A DNA stretch of 64,000 bases from positions 528,356-592,355 of the forward strand of contig JAAHGF010000004.1 in NCBI GenBank assembly GCA_010672585.1, in the 5' to 3' direction. The DNA comes from Okeania sp. SIO1I7. Lineage in GTDB: Bacteria; Cyanobacteriota; Cyanobacteriia; Cyanobacteriales; Microcoleaceae. Each line of letters starts with the position of its first letter. Position 1 is the stretch's first letter. This document shows, in pieces, positions 40,302-50,700 of this stretch. Under the pieces are notes generated by a model. That model was not told the origin of the DNA and ran no database searches. It worked only from the letters and a program-made list of their open reading frames with translations. The translations under genes were made by a program, and so were the position numbers.

Positions 40302-40946
40302 ATGCACATTTCAGAAGGTATTTTGCCTGCTCAACTATGTATTAGTGGCTATGGGATTACTTCTTTAATTACCTGGTATTCTCTACGCCAAATTAATCGT
40401 TTACCAAATCCTCAAGCTAGCATTCCTAAAGCTTCTTTATTAACAGCAGCTTTTTTTGTGGCTTCTAGTATTCATATTCCTATTCCACCAGCTAGCGTGC
40501 ATTTAGTATTAAATGGTTTGTTAGGAACTGTTTTAGGTTATTATGCTTTTCCAGCTATACTTGTTGGTCTATTTTTTCAAGCAATAATGTTCGGACATGG
40601 TGGTTTAACTACTTTAGGAATTAATGCTTTAATTATGGGAATACCTGCACTTTTGGCTTATCAAATATTTCAGCTACGTCATATTTTAGGACATGGAATT
40701 AAGGAAAATTTATCTATGAGTATTTTTGGATTTATTGCTGGAGCTAGTGCTATTGGAGTTTCTAGTTTAATATTTTTTACGATAATTATTACAAATGTAC
40801 CTTCTGGGTTTGATAGTGTCTTAGAGCAGAGAGTAATTTATGGATTAATGATTTCTCATATTCCTTTGATGGGAATAGAGGGTATTTTGACTGCAATGAT
40901 TATTAGTTTTTTGCGTCGAGTTATGCCAGAGCTTTTACCTTCTTAG
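40302..40946 (+). CDS. cbiM: Energy-coupling-factor nickel/cobalt transporter S component CbiM
   Basis: A 214-residue protein starting MHISEGILP, the typical MHI-x-[DE]-G start of CbiM/NikM, where N-terminal His2 is a metal ligand. A conserved SSIHIPIPPASVHLVLNGLLG segment follows with a further metal-binding His. Six or seven membrane helices. CbiM is the substrate-specific component; whether Ni or Co is transported is not readable from sequence. The remaining parts of the transporter lie 1.6 kb downstream (cbiQ, cbiO). No CbiN gene is seen; the NikL-like protein upstream probably takes its place. Confidence 0.93.
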   Translation: MHISEGILPAQLCISGYGITSLITWYSLRQINRLPNPQASIPKASLLTAAFFVASSIHIPIPPASVHLVLNGLLGTVLGYYAFPAILVGLFFQAIMFGHGGLTTLGINALIMGIPALLAYQIFQLRHILGHGIKENLSMSIFGFIAGASAIGVSSLIFFTIIITNVPSGFDSVLEQRVIYGLMISHIPLMGIEGILTAMIISFLRRVMPELLPS

Positions 40947-40990
40947 AACTGTTGTATAGTTAGGGGTTGGGAGTAGGGGAGTAGGGAATT

Positions 40991-41690
40991 CATTAATTGA
41001 TAATTGATAATGGATAATTGATAATTACCTCTGGTTAAAACCGTTACGGAATTGAATATCAGGAAATATTATTTCTTTTCTCTTGGTCGATTGGATATGT
41101 TTAGGAAACCCATCCATCCCATCCTACGTTCATTAATGGATAATGGATAATGGATAATTGATAATTACCTCTGGTTTTAACCGTTACGGAATTGAATATC
41201 AGGAAATATTATTTCTTTTCTCTTGGTCGATTGGATCTGGTTAGGAAACCCATCCATCCCATCCTACGTTCATTAATGGATAATGGATAATGGATAATTG
41301 ATAATTACCTCTGGTTTTAACCGTTACGGAATTGAATATCAGGAAATATTATTTCTTTTCTCTTGGTCGATTGGATCTGGTTAGGAAACCCATCCATCCC
41401 ATCCTACGTTCATTAATGGATAATGGATAATGGATAATTGATAATTACCTCTGGTTTTAACCGTTACGGAATTGAATATCAGGAAATATTATTTCTTTTC
41501 TCTTGGTCGATTGGATCTGGTTAGGAAACCCATCCATCCCATCCTACGTTCATTAATGGATAATGGATAATGGATAATTGATAATTACCTCTGGTTTTAA
41601 CCGTTACGGAATTGAATATCAGGAAATATTATTTCTTTTCTCTTGGTCGATTGGATCTGGTTAGGAAACCCATCCATCCCATCCTTCGGG
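40991..41690 (+). repeat. 140-bp tandem repeat, five units
   Basis: Units start at 40991, 41131, 41271, 41411 and 41551, exactly 140 bp apart. Each carries ATTAATGGATAATGG, TAACCGTTACGGAATTGAAT, TCTCTTGGTCGATTGGAT and ACCCATCCATCCCATCC. Units 3-5 are identical or nearly so; unit 1 differs most (TAATTGATAATGG start, TTAAAA). Single copies at 35025 and 39961 show where the unit comes from. No ORF, no spacers. Two heptad arrays follow at 41749-41783 and 41841-41887. Confidence 0.95.
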
Positions 41691-41748
41691 AAGCTCCGAA
41701 GTTCGACCGCTTTTTTCCCCTATCCAAGGGGAGTCTTCAAGGCGCGAA

Positions 41749-41887
41749 TTATTTAATTATTAATTATTAATTATTAATTATTCGGTAAGCTGCACTAACG
41801 ACCGCTTTTTCCCCTTAAAAGGGGAAGCTTCAAGGCGCGAATTATTTAATTATTAATTATTAATTATTAATTATTAATTATTAATTA
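41749..41887. repeat. Two TTAATTA heptad arrays
   Basis: Each array has five or more units and is preceded by GCGCGAATTATTTAATTATT; between them is the segment GACCGCTTTTT-CCCCTTAAAAGGGG. Confidence 0.8.
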
Positions 41888-42553
41888 CTCGGTAAGGGAG
41901 ATTAAATATTGAAGTAACTATAGAATTATCAACATATACTATATAACCGGATTCTATATGAAACTAGGGAATATCGTGATGGAAAATATGTGAGGGGGAA
42001 AATTTCATAGGTTATACGCAGAAGGAAGAAGGAAGAAGAAAAAATCTGGCATTGTCTGAGTTTTAAGCTTTTGATATGTCCTTACCTTTCCTTCGACTGC
42101 TATATCCTTCAAATCAATCTTGAATAACTATTAGTGAGTCAAATTTTTAACTACAATTTTTTCCTTCTTTTGTTATCTGTTCCTTTGCTTTCAAAGTTAG
42201 ATGTTAGATTGAATTGAAAAAGGAATGCTATACTTAGGTGACTGAAAAATTCTAGTCTCAATTCTCCCATTTTAAGGGGATAAAAAAAGAGAATATTCCA
42301 GACTTGAAGTCTCTTGCTTCAGAATAACACTTCAATTATTAAGTAATTAACACAGACTGAATAACTTTTTTTGATAATTAGCAAGCCAGTTATTGTTAAT
42401 TATTCTTATGTTTACTTCTCCCCCTATTCTCCTCCTGGGAGGGGGAGGGGCGAGGGGTGGGTCTCCTACTCCCCCGCTCAAGAAGGAGAAGAGACAATTA
42501 ATTATTAATTGTGGAAAACCTACTATCTAATACCTATTCTACTATAGTAAGTA
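41888..42553. other. Intergenic, no gene seen
   Basis: It contains a GAAGGAA heptad run (about 42013-42035), the dispersed module at 42052-42106 also seen at 38105-38165, and the GGGAGGGG-type motif near 42430. No small gene such as cbiN was found. Confidence 0.55.
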
Positions 42554-43354
42554 ATGAAATTTGCCCTAGATGAATATGCCAATTTAAACTCTCCAATACA
42601 TCGGTGGGATGTGAGATATAAACTTATTGCTTTAATGGCATTAATGTTTGCTTTTGCTACTGTGAATAGTTGGTATTTAATTCCACTAATGCTTTTAGTA
42701 ATTATTCTTCTTTATGGAGTTTCAAAACTACCTTTATCATTTTTAATTAGTCGATTACGTTATCCAGGTTTTTTTTTGTTAGGAGTAATCGTATTATTAC
42801 CTTTTTTATCTGGTCAAACAATTATTTGGCAATACGGATTTTTGACAATTCGCCAGGAAGGATGTCTGGCAGTGATATTAATTGTTAGTCGTTTTTTTGC
42901 CATTATGACTACTTGTTTAATTTTATTCGGTACAAGTTCGTTTTTAACAACAATCAAAGGAATGAGACAGCTAGGAATTTCTCCAATTATTACCGATATA
43001 CTGTTGTTATCTTATCGTTATATTTTTGAAATATCTAATCAACTGAGTATGATGCTGAAAGCCACTAGATTAAGAGGTTTTCAACGCAGCAAAATTAGTT
43101 GGAGAAATTTATCAGTTTATGCTGCTCTTACAGGTAGTCTTTTAGTGCGAAGTTATCAACAATCAGAACGAGTTTATCAGGCAATGTTGTTGCGCGGTTA
43201 TGGCAATGTGTTACATAATAAAAATAATAGAATATACTCTAGCTCTAGAAACAATCTTAAATCTAGAACTGACTCAATATATCTATTCCTCTGTCTGATA
43301 ATTGCTGCTAGTTTTGTCATGGCAGAAATATTTTTTTTTACTGTTAATAATTAG
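42554..43354 (+). CDS. cbiQ: Energy-coupling-factor transporter transmembrane protein CbiQ (EcfT)
   Basis: A 266-residue protein with about five to six transmembrane helices. It carries the two EcfT signature motifs that couple to the ATPase: A-T-R-L-R-G-F (residue about 172) and A-M-L-L-R-G-Y-G (about 210). It begins MKFALDEYANLNSPIHRWDVRYKL, as in CbiQ/NikQ (SPIHRLDPRxK). It is followed after 11 bp by cbiO, so the two form an operon. A TTAATTA-like AATTAATTATTAATTG lies just before the start region. Confidence 0.93.
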   Translation: MKFALDEYANLNSPIHRWDVRYKLIALMALMFAFATVNSWYLIPLMLLVIILLYGVSKLPLSFLISRLRYPGFFLLGVIVLLPFLSGQTIIWQYGFLTIRQEGCLAVILIVSRFFAIMTTCLILFGTSSFLTTIKGMRQLGISPIITDILLLSYRYIFEISNQLSMMLKATRLRGFQRSKISWRNLSVYAALTGSLLVRSYQQSERVYQAMLLRGYGNVLHNKNNRIYSSSRNNLKSRTDSIYLFLCLIIAASFVMAEIFFFTVNN

Positions 43355-43365
43355 TCATAGATCAA

Positions 43366-44100
43366 ATGCAAGACGATTACCCACAAGCTGGAGTCTATGT
43401 TAAAGATTTATTGTTTGAATATCCACAAAATGAACCGATTTTACGGAATCTTTCATTGACAATTAAGCCTGGAGAAAAAGTCGCTTTGTTAGGACCTACA
43501 GGTACAGGAAAAAGTACTTTTATGGAAACTTTGGTAGGCTTAAAAAAACCTGTATCTGGTGAAGTTTGGATTCAAGGAATTCTCCTAGAAGAAAAAACTT
43601 TATCTCAAGTACGTCGTCAAATAGGTTTTTGTTTCCAAAATCCTGATGACCAACTATTTATGCCTACGATTTTAGAGGATATAACTTTTGGTCCCCTTAA
43701 CTATGGTTTATCTCCAGAAATTGCTACAGAAATTGCTCATAATTTGTTAGTAAAATTTGGTTTAGAAAAGTATGCAAATAGATCTGTGTATGAACTTTCA
43801 GGAGGTCAAAAAAAATTGGCTGCTTTAGCCGCTGTTTTAGCGTTAAAACCAGAAATTTTAATATTAGATGAACCCACTAATGGTCTAGATCCTTTATGGC
43901 GAAAAAATTTAGCTAAAATTATCTTACAATTACCAGTTAAAATTATATTAATTGCTTCCCATGATTTAAACTGGGTTGCTAAAGTAACTAAACGTACTTT
44001 GATTTTGCAATCTGGTCAAATTCAAGTAGATACTTCTACTCAAAATATTATTCAAGATAGTTCAACTCTTGAATATTACGGTTTACCCATTGATTATTAA
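43366..44100 (+). CDS. cbiO: Energy-coupling-factor transporter ATP-binding protein CbiO (EcfA)
   Basis: A 244-residue ABC ATPase. Walker A GPTGTGKST, Q-loop FCFQNPDDQLFMPT, signature ELSGGQKK, Walker B ILILDEPTNGLDP and switch His ASHD. The Q-loop sequence QNPDDQLF is characteristic of ECF ATPases. It powers CbiM/CbiQ; only one ATPase is present, so it probably acts as a homodimer. Its stop is followed within 5 bp by a heptad array (44104-44136). Confidence 0.94.
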   Translation: MQDDYPQAGVYVKDLLFEYPQNEPILRNLSLTIKPGEKVALLGPTGTGKSTFMETLVGLKKPVSGEVWIQGILLEEKTLSQVRRQIGFCFQNPDDQLFMPTILEDITFGPLNYGLSPEIATEIAHNLLVKFGLEKYANRSVYELSGGQKKLAALAAVLALKPEILILDEPTNGLDPLWRKNLAKIILQLPVKIILIASHDLNWVAKVTKRTLILQSGQIQVDTSTQNIIQDSSTLEYYGLPIDY

Positions 44101-44103
44101 AAC

Positions 44104-44136
44104 AATTAATAATTAATAATTAATAATTAATAATTA
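44104..44136. repeat. AATTAAT heptad tandem repeat
   Basis: Four to five units directly after cbiO, followed by a CTCTCCTTTAACAGAAGAGAGG inverted repeat that could help end cbiQO transcription. Confidence 0.75.
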
Positions 44137-44574
<438 letters not shown>

Positions 44575-45651
44575 TTAACGATGAAATTTGCGCATTGTTT
44601 CTTGATAAAGAAACATAGCAAAATCTTTAATAATTTCCTCATTTTGAAAATAATTTCCGTACTTTTTCTTTGCGGTTTCGATGCAAATTTTCATAATCTC
44701 AGATGATTCCTCAATATAGTCAGCGATCGCCTGCTTTTGCTCTTGTTTTGTATGATGATGTCTAAAGTCTGGGTGTATATGATGTCTGAGTTCTGAATGT
44801 AAGGGAAATGTAGTTTCTGAAGTTATTTTAATATCTTTTCCTACTGGATGAACTATTTTTTTACCCCTTCTTTTTTGAACTTCTTCTGCAAAACCAGATG
44901 CAATTATACCTGCTGGTAGACCAAAAATTCCGATACCTAAAAATGCTACAGCAGCACTTAATAATTTGCCTACATTAGTTGTAGGATAAACATCTCCATA
45001 ACCCACAGTTGTTAAAGTTACTACTCCCCACCACATAGTCTCTAAAATGCTAGAAAATTTTTCTGGTTGTGCTTCATTTTCGGCAAAAAACATGAGGCTT
45101 GAAACAAAGACTAATACAAAAATTACTATTAGCAATGTAGCTATTAGTTCTTCTTTTTTGAGAACTATAACTTTAATAATAGTCCGCAGTGACTCAGAAT
45201 ATCTACTGATTTTAAATAAGCGAAATAAACGCAGTAATAATGTGAATTTTATAAATCCTAAACTGGGAAATAATACTTGCAAATAAAATGGCAAAATAGC
45301 TATCAGGTCTATTATGGATAAGGGGGTAATTATATATTTTAATCTCCCACTAATAGGATGACGATATTTAGGGTTAATTGTACATACCCATATTCTGATA
45401 AAATATTCTAAAGTAAACAATCCTGTTATCATTATTTCGATTAATTCTAAATCTTCAGAATAAATATCTGAAAATGTGGGAGAAGTTTCCAAAATAAATG
45501 CACTGACACTAATGCTTGTTAAAATAGTAATCAGCAAATCATCTAGCAAACTAAAAAAATTTTTCTGGTCTGAATATTCAAAAATATAGTAAATTTGCTC
45601 TTTCAAAGATTTACGTTTTTTCTCTATTTTCATGATTTTTTTTACTAACAA
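44575..45651 (-). CDS. Voltage-gated-type potassium channel
   Basis: A 358-residue protein with the six-helix Kv layout. The S4-like segment is weakly charged (LLLRLFRLFKISRYSESLRT). The pore helix and filter are MWWGVVTLTTVGYGDVYP, the potassium selectivity signature, followed by S6. The C-terminal cytosolic part contains a His-rich region (HSELRHHIHPDFRHHHTKQ) and ends in a helical domain. An alternative start at MKIEKKRK (ATG 45633) is equally good. It is a lone gene; gating signals are unknown, and the His cluster could respond to pH or metal. Confidence 0.9.
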   Translation of the reverse strand: MLVKKIMKIEKKRKSLKEQIYYIFEYSDQKNFFSLLDDLLITILTSISVSAFILETSPTFSDIYSEDLELIEIMITGLFTLEYFIRIWVCTINPKYRHPISGRLKYIITPLSIIDLIAILPFYLQVLFPSLGFIKFTLLLRLFRLFKISRYSESLRTIIKVIVLKKEELIATLLIVIFVLVFVSSLMFFAENEAQPEKFSSILETMWWGVVTLTTVGYGDVYPTTNVGKLLSAAVAFLGIGIFGLPAGIIASGFAEEVQKRRGKKIVHPVGKDIKITSETTFPLHSELRHHIHPDFRHHHTKQEQKQAIADYIEESSEIMKICIETAKKKYGNYFQNEEIIKDFAMFLYQETMRKFHR

Positions 45652-45716
45652 AGTTAATGTTTACATTGATTTTTTTCTGAAATTTTAAGAAGGGAATATG
45701 GAATAGCGGTATGACC

Positions 45717-45863
45717 TAGTGCCGCTACGCGGAAGTTAAAAGCGAGTGCGTAATTCTGAGGTCCCCTCAGAATGTAAGACGCACTCAAGACAGTCAATCA
45801 TTTTTGATTTGTAATTGTTTTAAGATTTTGTAACTGGTCAGTTATTTCCGCCATCCTGCACTA
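45717..45863. repeat. TA-bounded MITE-like element E, copy 2
   Basis: Same ends as copy 1 (39166-39306): GTGCCGCTACGCGGAAGTTAA and the inverse of GTGCAGGATGGCGGAAATAAC, between TA dinucleotides. The interior differs: a long hairpin GAGTGCG...ATTCTGAGG / CCTCAGAAT...CGCACTC sits where copy 1 carries a different palindrome. Confidence 0.65.
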
Positions 45864-47333
45864 GGGTAGACAAAGCGCTTTAGCTCCTTTATAAGAGGCT
45901 AAAAGTAACTTGGTAGTACATCAGGAGAAGTAAGAAAATTCTGATAAATATAGCAGTACGTTCTTTGGCGTTTGACAATAAATCTGAGTGAAAAGGGAGT
46001 AGGGAGTAGGGAGGTAGAAAGCAGGAAATAGAGGAATATTTACGTAGTGCGATAAATTCCGTAGCGCCGTGAGTTAAGCATAGGGGTTTAGGGATTTTTT
46101 TTGGCGCTGCGCTTTTAGAAAAAGAGGGTTTATAATAGTCTAATTTTATTCTAGCAATAAAAATTTCCATATTCTTACATCAAAATATATTTACTAATAA
46201 TTTCAAATATTAAATCCAAAATTGTTTCTTTTAATACTTACTAATTGATGGCAATAAGTTAAAATATGAGAATATACTTTCTCCTTGTTGTCAGTACAAA
46301 GGGAAGTGTTCAACAATTAATAATTAATAATTAATAATTAATAATTAACAATTACCTCTCCTTGAAAAGAAGAGGATTGACGCGGAGCGTGAAAATTTTT
46401 TCTTTTCTTGAAGGTTGAGCGCATTTTTTAGTTAAAAAAAGTCCAAGCTTAATGGTCCTAATGGTTCAAAAAATTAGCATATTAGGCAAGAGTTGGGCAG
46501 AATAATCCCTTGATTATTCTTTCTCCTACCTCCTCTATAATTCCCATTTCTCCTGTCTCCCTCTCCTGGGAGGGGCCCGCAGGTGGGTTGTCTCCTGTCT
46601 CCTACCCTTACCCATAAGACTTTTTCAGCAAACCCTAATTATTCGGTAAAAATTAAGTTATCTCTATATTTTTCAAGATAGAAAAAATCAGACTGATAGC
46701 TGAGGTGCAAATTTCTATAGTCAGACATTACAAAATTTCTCTACCATAGCAGTAAGTTGATATAAATTAACCTAAAATACAAATTTTTCTTGATTTACAA
46801 AAAAACAATATTTATCAAGTTAATCATTTTTTCAGCTCACCAAAATTATTTAGTATTTCCATGAAGATTAGCCAAAAAATTTTGATGTTAAGCGACTAAC
46901 TTAATTTTCATAACTAACTTAAGCAGTAGTGCAAAAAATTTGTATATAACTGTAAGTATTTCCTGCGGAATGCTGCGCAAACAGCTCTTAGCACTCAGCA
47001 CTGAGTGTAAATAATGAATAATTCTTTTTCAGGTTGAAGGAGCGTACCTTGGCAGTAACTTTTAATTCTCTCTCAATTTTTCAATTGCTTTGACCTCCTA
47101 CTCTCATAAATAGCTGATAGCTGATAGCTGATGGCTGAATGCCTACATATAACTTCCTCTGTAAACCCTTAGAGAGAGAAGTTAATATCGCAGTCAAAGA
47201 AAAGGACGCAGACAGGTCAAAAGCTTAAAACTCAGACAACAATATTTTTCCTTCTTTATTCTGCTAAACAATTAATTTTGCTGAAGTACCTATACTAAAC
47301 TTTTTCAGGACTTAGACATAACCACCAGATATA

Positions 47334-47349
47334 GTTAACGGCCGTTAAC
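47334..47349. promoter_or_regulatory. 16-bp perfect palindrome GTTAACGGCCGTTAAC
   Basis: A perfect dyad about 410 bp before the GDPD gene. It contains two TTAAC half-sites. It could be an operator, but it has no known match. Confidence 0.35.
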
Positions 47350-47467
47350 CTTTTACAAATAGTGTATAATTTCCTATTTTGTGTAAGCCCTGTTTTCTTT
47401 TTGTAGCCTAAAAAATATAGATAAGATATTTCCTATTTTCTGTAACTTAAACTATTTATTTTATTTC

Positions 47468-47530
47468 TTTAACCGAAAAAAAATCTTTTCTTAACCTCCT
47501 GGAAATATTTATTTAATCTTCACCTAATAA
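47468..47530 (+). promoter_or_regulatory. Pho-box-like repeat array before the GDPD gene
   Basis: Octamers resembling the cyanobacterial Pho box (YTTAAYYW at 11-bp period) occur at 47468 (TTTAACCG), 47490 (CTTAACCT), 47512 (TTTAATCT) and 47523 (CCTAATAA), all in register with an 11-bp period; the positions at 47479 and 47501 match poorly. The array lies about 230-295 bp before the start codon, rather far, so the promoter would need a long leader. Fits regulation by the SphS-SphR phosphate system. Confidence 0.45.
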
Positions 47531-47761
47531 GATGTCTTGGGAATTAGTAAAAATTTCCAATTGATTTATATATCAAAGCTGAAAGAATCAAATAGACATT
47601 TCAGCTTGTTCAGACATTTGGATTTAGATTGATTCCTCAAAATCAACTACTAGGCATATTTCTTGACTGTATTTTCATGCCTTAGATAAAACTTTTTTTT
47701 ATCAAATTTCCAAATAAAAAATCAATCTAAAACATCAATTTTAAGGTGAGAGGAGAATCAA

Positions 47762-50700
47762 ATGGCAGAATTAACAGGATTTGCTGTATTACCAGCAGAC
47801 ACATTTGCAGAAGGTCCCCCATCAGGAAACTTCATTGATACAGATAACCGACCCACGCCATTTGACAGTCAACCAGTACAAGGATTTAGTGGCGTTCAAT
47901 TTGCTCCTGGTAGCGAAGATGGCAGCACCTATTGGTTTTTGTCTGATAACGGTTTCGGTTCTCAAGGAAATAGTGCAGATTATTTGCTCAGACTATATCA
48001 AGTTGACCCCGACTTTGCTGGAGTTGAAGATGGCAATGCTAGTGTTGATGTTCAAGATTTTATTCAACTAGCAGATCCTAATAATCTGATACCTTTCGAT
48101 ATTGTTAATGAAGATACAAGCGATCGCCTCCTCACTGGAGCAGACTTCGACCTCGAGTCTTTTGTTATTGATAATAATGGTGATATTTGGATAGGAGAAG
48201 AATTCGGACCTTATATCTTACACTTCGATAGTACTGGAACTTTATTAGAAGCTCCTATTGCCACTCCCAACCCTATTGAACTCAATACCCTTAACGGCCA
48301 AGATCCTCTAGTTATTGCCCATAGAGGTGCAAGCGGAGACTTACCAGAACATACCCTAGCAGCTTATGAAGCAGCGATCGCCGCTGGTGCTGATTTTATT
48401 GAACCTGACTTGGTAACAACATCTGATGGTGTACTTATCGCTCGTCACGAACCACTGCTAGATGATACCACTAACGTTGCTGAAGTATTCGGTCCAGAAC
48501 GCCAAAGCACCAAAATTCTTGACGGTGAAGAAAAAACTGGTTATTTTGCTGAAGACTTTACTCTTGAAGAAATCAAACAACTGCGTGCAGTACAATCTCG
48601 CGACTTCCGCGACCCTGGTTTTGATGGGTTATTTGAGATTCCGACATTAGAAGAAATCATCGAACTTGTTCAAAGAGTAGAAGCAGAAACAGGCGTTCAA
48701 GTTGGAATTTATCCCGAAACCAAACACCCTACATTCTTTGACGAACAGGGTTTATCTTTAGAAGAACCTTTAATTCAAACCCTGCAAGATACAGGTTTCA
48801 CAGACCCAAATCGAATTTTCATTCAATCCTTTGAGTTTGCCAACTTAATCGATCTACAAGGACAACTAGATGATGCAGGTCTCGGCAATATTCCTTTAGT
48901 TCAATTATATGGAAATACTACTGAAGGAGCTAATCCAGATGCTGGCTTCTCTTTCCCATTCGATATCCGGTTTAATGTTGCTGAAGGTAACGACTTAGTA
49001 GCTATTTACGGTCAAGAATTCCTAGATGCAGCAGAAGTTCCTCTGTCTGAAAATACAGTTTATGCAGACCTTGACAGTGCAGAATTTCTAGAAGTTATTG
49101 GCGACCTTTATGCAGAAGGTGCAGGACCTTGGAAAAATAATATTCTGTTGCGCAACTCTTTAGATACTCCAGTTGATTTAAATGGAGATGGTGTAGCCGA
49201 AATTGACGATCAGTTGACAGGAGAAATTACTTCCTTTATTGATGACGCACACGATGCAGGTTTACAGGTTCACCCCTATACTTTGCGAGATGAAGAAAGT
49301 TTCCTCACACTCAACCCTAATGATACTGAGGAATTTGACAGTCCGCAATTAATTGTCAACGCATTAATAGGTATAGAACGTCCTGGTGGAAATGCTGCTC
49401 TTTATAGTCGTATTGATAATACTCAAACTGACGAACAAGGTAATAATCTAGAACCATTCTTTGACTTTACATTCACTCCAGCAGATTTAGTATTAGACCC
49501 AGATACAGGAATAGTTTCTACGCCAGCTATTCCCTTATTGGTTGCTCCCGAATTGGCTGAAGAGATAGGCAACCCTGACTTAGCAGGTGTAGAAGCAGGT
49601 TTCTTTATTGACAACTTTTTGTTAGAAGAGAATGAGGAAACAGGTGAGTTTGTCATAGTTGGTGGTTCAGACTCAGGTAGCTTCAACAGCGTCTTTATAT
49701 CCGAAGACTTTTTGAATGATAACGATCTGGAAATTGTTCAGGAAAGTGGTATAGTCGATCCAACTGATACTGAAGTTGATACTACTGGTTTCGTGGGATT
49801 TGGTTTTCCTCTGTCAGAAGATTCTGACGTCAGTTTTATAACAGACCCAGATACAGGGTTACTTATTCCAACAGGAGGAGCTTATGTTGCTGAGGGTAGT
49901 ATTTCCTTTGAAATTTTAGGAACAGGAACACCTCAAACTCCTGAAGAAGAATTTGAACAACTGATAGACATTGGTGCAGATGGTTTCTTTACCGACTTCA
50001 CACGCACAGGAATTCCCGTTCGGGATGCTATTGTTGCTGACGAAGTACGAGCACCCCAAAATCCTAACCTCAATAATTTCAATACCCTCGACGGTAGCGC
50101 ACCAATAGTTATCGGACACCGGGGTGCAAGTGGTGACTTCCCAGAGCATACCTTAGAAGCTTATCGTTTAGCGATCGTTCAAGGTGCGGACTTTGTTGAA
50201 CCAGACCTTGTAATTACTTCTGATGGTGTTCTTATTGCCAGGCACGAACCACTGCTAGACGATACCACCAACGTTGCTGAAGTATTCGGTCCAGAACGCC
50301 AAAACACCAAAATTCTTGACGGTGAAGAAACAACTGGTTACTTTGCAGAAGACTTTACCCTCGCAGAAATCAAACAACTGCGTGCTGTTCAATCTCGTGA
50401 CATCCGCGACCAATCTTTCAACGGTGAATTTGAGATTCCCACCTTCCAAGAAGTTATCGAGTTAGTACAAGAAATGGAAGAATTCGGGTTTGAAGTTGGT
50501 ATCTATCCTGAAACCAAACACCCCACATTCTTCGATGAGCAGGGTTTATCCTTAGAAGAACCTTTAATTCAAACCCTGCAAGACACAGGTTTTACCGACC
50601 CTGACCGTATTTTTATCCAGTCATTTGAAGTTCAAAACCTACTTGAGCTGCGCAACGAAATATTACCTGCTCAAGGTCTCGAAAACCTAAAGCTAGTGCA

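Larger units (their letters stand above)
45864..47761. other. Long intergenic region without a gene
   Basis: It holds no convincing ORF. It contains a heptad array at 46314-46349, an element D end near 46600-46640, a micro-element copy at 46957-46981, GCTGATA heptads near 47112-47140, a 16-bp palindrome at 47334-47349 and the Pho-box-like array at 47468-47530. Most of it must be the promoter region and debris upstream of the GDPD gene. Confidence 0.65.
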